Below are positions 13,057 through 14,556 of a stretch of 14,556 nt of DNA, one piece after another. The stretch's first letter is position 1. The number at the start of each line of letters is the position of its first letter. Source of the stretch: JAAYQA01 sp964510345. GTDB lineage: Bacteria; Bacillota; Clostridia; Tissierellales; Peptoniphilaceae. The position numbers were made by a program, and so were the translations under genes. Location: assembly GCA_964510345.1 (NCBI GenBank), contig CAZEBB010000040.1, positions 1 to 14,556 on the forward strand, read 5' to 3'. The notes under the pieces are model-generated. The model ran no database searches and had not been told where the DNA came from. It saw nothing but the letters and a program-made list of their open reading frames with translations.

Positions 13057-14244
13057 ATGTCAGAGAAAAAGGATTACGCGAAGATATCTTTAGAAAAGCA
13101 TAGAGAATGGAAAGGGAAGATCGAGGTCGTAGCGACGGTACCGGTGACGGGGAAAGACGAACTGTCGATCGCCTATACGCCGGGAGTGGCGCAGCCTTGT
13201 CTCGAAATCCAAAAGGACGTCGATCTGTCGTATGACCTCACGCGTAGGCACAATCTGTGCCTCGTGGTAACGGATGGCACGGCTGTGCTCGGGCTGGGGG
13301 ATATCGGTCCGGAGGCGGCGATGCCGGTGATGGAGGGGAAGTGTGCTCTCTTTAAGGCGTTTGGAGATGTGGATGCATTTCCGCTTTGTATTCGCTCTAA
13401 AGACGTGGATGAGATCGTACAGACGGTCTCCTTGATCGCCGGTAGCTTCGGCGGAGTCAATTTGGAGGATATCTCAGCGCCGAGGTGTTTTGAGATCGAG
13501 AGAAGGCTCAAGGAATTATGCGATATCCCGATCTTTCACGACGATCAGCACGGCACGGCCGTGGTGACGTTGGCGGGGCTGATCAATGCATTGCGTGTAG
13601 TGAGAAAAGACTTGGACAAGGTGTCGATCGTCATCAACGGTGCGGGAGCCGCGGCGATCGCCGTGAGCCGTCTCCTTCTTTCTGCGGGTGCACAAGACAT
13701 TATCATTTGTGACTCAAAGGGAGCGATTTACGAAGGACGTGATGAAGGGATGAACGAAGCAAAGGTGGAGATTGCCAAGGTGACCAATCGTACGAAGAAA
13801 CAAGGGGCTCTTGCAGAAGTGATCCGTGGAGCGGATGTGTTCATCGGAGTGAGCGCGCCGGGTACAGTGACGACGCAGATGGTGTCGACGATGGCACAGG
13901 ACGCCGTGATCTTTGCGTGTGCCAACCCTACGCCGGAGATCTTCCCGGAGGACGCAAAAGCAGGAGGAGCGCGAGTGGTTGCGACCGGTCGATCGGACTT
14001 CCCGAATCAAATTAACAATGTGCTCGCATTTCCGGGGATATTTCGCGGTACTTTTGATGTGAGAGCTTCGGACATCAATCAGGCGATGAATGTCGCAGCC
14101 GCTCATGCGATTGCTGATTTGGTCACAGCTGAACAACTTTGCGAGGACTATATTATTCCGCATGCCTTTGACCCGGCAGTACGTCCGGCGGTCGCACAGG
14201 CTGTCGCGCAGGCGGCAAGAGAGACCGGGGTAGCGAGGATATAG
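13057..14244 (+). CDS. malic enzyme, NAD(P)-dependent, single-domain bacterial type (395 aa)
   Basis: Cytoplasmic oxidative decarboxylation of malate to pyruvate and CO2. Visible landmarks: YTPGVA (40-45) with the catalytic Tyr, MEGKCALFK (92-100) with the catalytic Lys, the metal-binding NLEDISAPRCFEIE (135-148) and HDDQHGTA (161-168), the Rossmann turn GAGAAA (195-200), DSKG (219-222) at the end of the second strand (the Asp favours NAD), CANPTPEI (288-295) and SDFPNQINNVLAFPGIFRG (313-331). About 395 residues is the short form; the phosphotransacetylase-like extension of MaeB is absent. The start at 13057 has GGAGG 4 bases upstream, and the longer frame from 12940 lies across the promoter. 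It stands alone between the divergent small gene and the tRNAs. It would supply pyruvate and reducing power, which in this setting could feed reductive betaine cleavage. Confidence 0.95.
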   Translation: MSEKKDYAKISLEKHREWKGKIEVVATVPVTGKDELSIAYTPGVAQPCLEIQKDVDLSYDLTRRHNLCLVVTDGTAVLGLGDIGPEAAMPVMEGKCALFKAFGDVDAFPLCIRSKDVDEIVQTVSLIAGSFGGVNLEDISAPRCFEIERRLKELCDIPIFHDDQHGTAVVTLAGLINALRVVRKDLDKVSIVINGAGAAAIAVSRLLLSAGAQDIIICDSKGAIYEGRDEGMNEAKVEIAKVTNRTKKQGALAEVIRGADVFIGVSAPGTVTTQMVSTMAQDAVIFACANPTPEIFPEDAKAGGARVVATGRSDFPNQINNVLAFPGIFRGTFDVRASDINQAMNVAAAHAIADLVTAEQLCEDYIIPHAFDPAVRPAVAQAVAQAARETGVARI

Positions 14245-14254
14245 TCCTTGCTGC
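14230..14254 (+). terminator. possible weak terminator overlapping the malic enzyme stop
   Basis: A ten-pair stem (GTAGCGAGGA with TCCTTGCTGC, two wobble pairs) encloses the TAG stop in its loop. No T run follows at once; a mixed TTTCTTT comes about 15 bases later. Function is uncertain. Confidence 0.3.
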
Positions 14255-14286
14255 TCCGTTACGCTGACAATTTCTTTCAAAAGGGT

Positions 14287-14315
14287 TTGACTTTTCCATT
14301 AGAATCTTGTAGAAT
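14287..14315 (+). promoter_or_regulatory. upstream tRNA promoter (P1)
   Basis: TTGACT (14287-14292), 17-base spacer, TAGAAT (14310-14315): each box matches 5 of 6 consensus bases. It lies about 110 bases before the first tRNA. Confidence 0.6.
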
Positions 14316-14375
14316 AGACTTCGTTGCACTTGAGCGTTCGAATATATTTAACGGAAAATTTACAGGAAATAAACC

Positions 14376-14404
14376 TTGACATGAGTTTTCCTTTACGATA
14401 TACT
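14376..14404 (+). promoter_or_regulatory. tRNA operon promoter (P2)
   Basis: A perfect TTGACA (14376-14381), 17-base spacer and TATACT (14399-14404). Transcription would begin near 14411, about 16 bases before mature tRNA-Glu. Confidence 0.8.
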
Positions 14405-14426
14405 AATCAAGCGTTACTGCATTCGA

Positions 14427-14501
14427 GGCCCCATGGTCAAGCGGTTAAGACATCGCCCTTTCACGGCGGTAACCCGGGTTCGAATCCCGGTGGGGTCACC
14501 A
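14427..14501 (+). tRNA. tRNA-Glu (anticodon UUC), 3' CCA encoded
   Basis: A full cloverleaf of 75 bases including encoded CCA. The acceptor GGCCCCA pairs with TGGGGTC (one G-U). The anticodon stem TCGCC/GGCGG encloses CTTTCAC with TTC at 14460-14462. The T arm is CCGGG-TTCGAAT-CCCGG. The anticodon arm closely resembles E. coli tRNA-Glu. Confidence 0.97.
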
Positions 14502-14507
14502 TAATAT

Positions 14508-14556
14508 GGGAGCATAGCTCAGTTGGGAGAGCATCTGCCTTACAAGCAGGGGGTCA
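14508..14556 (+). tRNA. tRNA-Val (anticodon UAC), cut by the window end
   Basis: The 5' part of a tRNA: acceptor strand GGGAGCA, D arm GCTCAGTTGGGAGAGC, and anticodon stem TCTGC/GCAGG around CTTACAA (anticodon TAC). The variable loop begins at GGGTCA, and the T arm and 3' acceptor are outside the window. It lies 6 bases after tRNA-Glu, so the two are co-transcribed. Confidence 0.93.

Noticed and set aside
14245..14426. T-box or riboswitch before the tRNA genes
   Set aside because: Only two promoter-like elements are seen; no T-box motif, specifier stem or antiterminator is visible.
1..14556. CRISPR array, insertion sequence or integrase gene
   Set aside because: No regularly spaced repeats, no transposase or integrase reading frame and no terminal inverted repeats were found.

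Overview
The window looks like a chromosomal stretch of an anaerobic, amino-acid/betaine-fermenting, low-to-mid-GC Gram-positive bacterium (Clostridia/Tissierellia type). The reasons are strong Shine-Dalgarno sites, an in-frame UGA read as selenocysteine in a betaine/sarcosine-reductase gene, a TPL/tryptophanase-family lyase, a TetR regulator and Firmicute-style terminators. Genus cannot be assigned from sequence alone. There is no CRISPR array, insertion sequence or phage structural gene, and no gene-free stretch exceeds 300 bases. The longest gap, 9870-10155 (286 bases), is full of hairpins.

Layout. (1) 1-600: an AT-rich end with an XRE-type regulator and possibly a tiny hydrophobic peptide behind it. 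(2) 627-4591, minus strand: a PLP-dependent beta-eliminating lyase (tyrosine phenol-lyase-like, with altered active-site residues), followed by an 811-residue four-module protein (CoA-disulfide reductase, rhodanese, TusA, DsrE-like). A divergent TetR gene (4773-5462) shares the upstream region, and a 17-bp dyad there overlaps the predicted lyase promoter. I read this as a TetR-controlled sulfur-handling unit; its substrate is unknown. (3) 5560-9869, plus strand: BCCT transporter, grdI and grdH, translationally coupled. GrdH contains selenocysteine at residue 348, encoded by UGA 9609-9611 with a SECIS-like hairpin. Together they would import betaine and reductively cleave it to trimethylamine, using GrdA, GrdC/D and thioredoxin components that lie outside the window.

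(4) 10156-12630: a three-gene ABC-2 type ABC exporter cassette (ATPase plus two permeases). (5) 12660-12947, minus strand: a small CC-motif protein resembling a family whose other members carry selenocysteine. (6) 13057-14244: a single-domain malic enzyme with a dyad inside its promoter. (7) 14287-14556: tandem sigma-A-like promoters, tRNA-Glu(UUC) and a tRNA-Val(UAC) cut off by the window end.

Themes: selenium (GrdH, the CC/Se-like protein) and sulfur (lyase, persulfide-carrier fusion) occur close together. The most unusual part is the TetR / divergent lyase / four-module fusion locus. No database search was possible, so family names rest on recognised motifs and remembered homologues.
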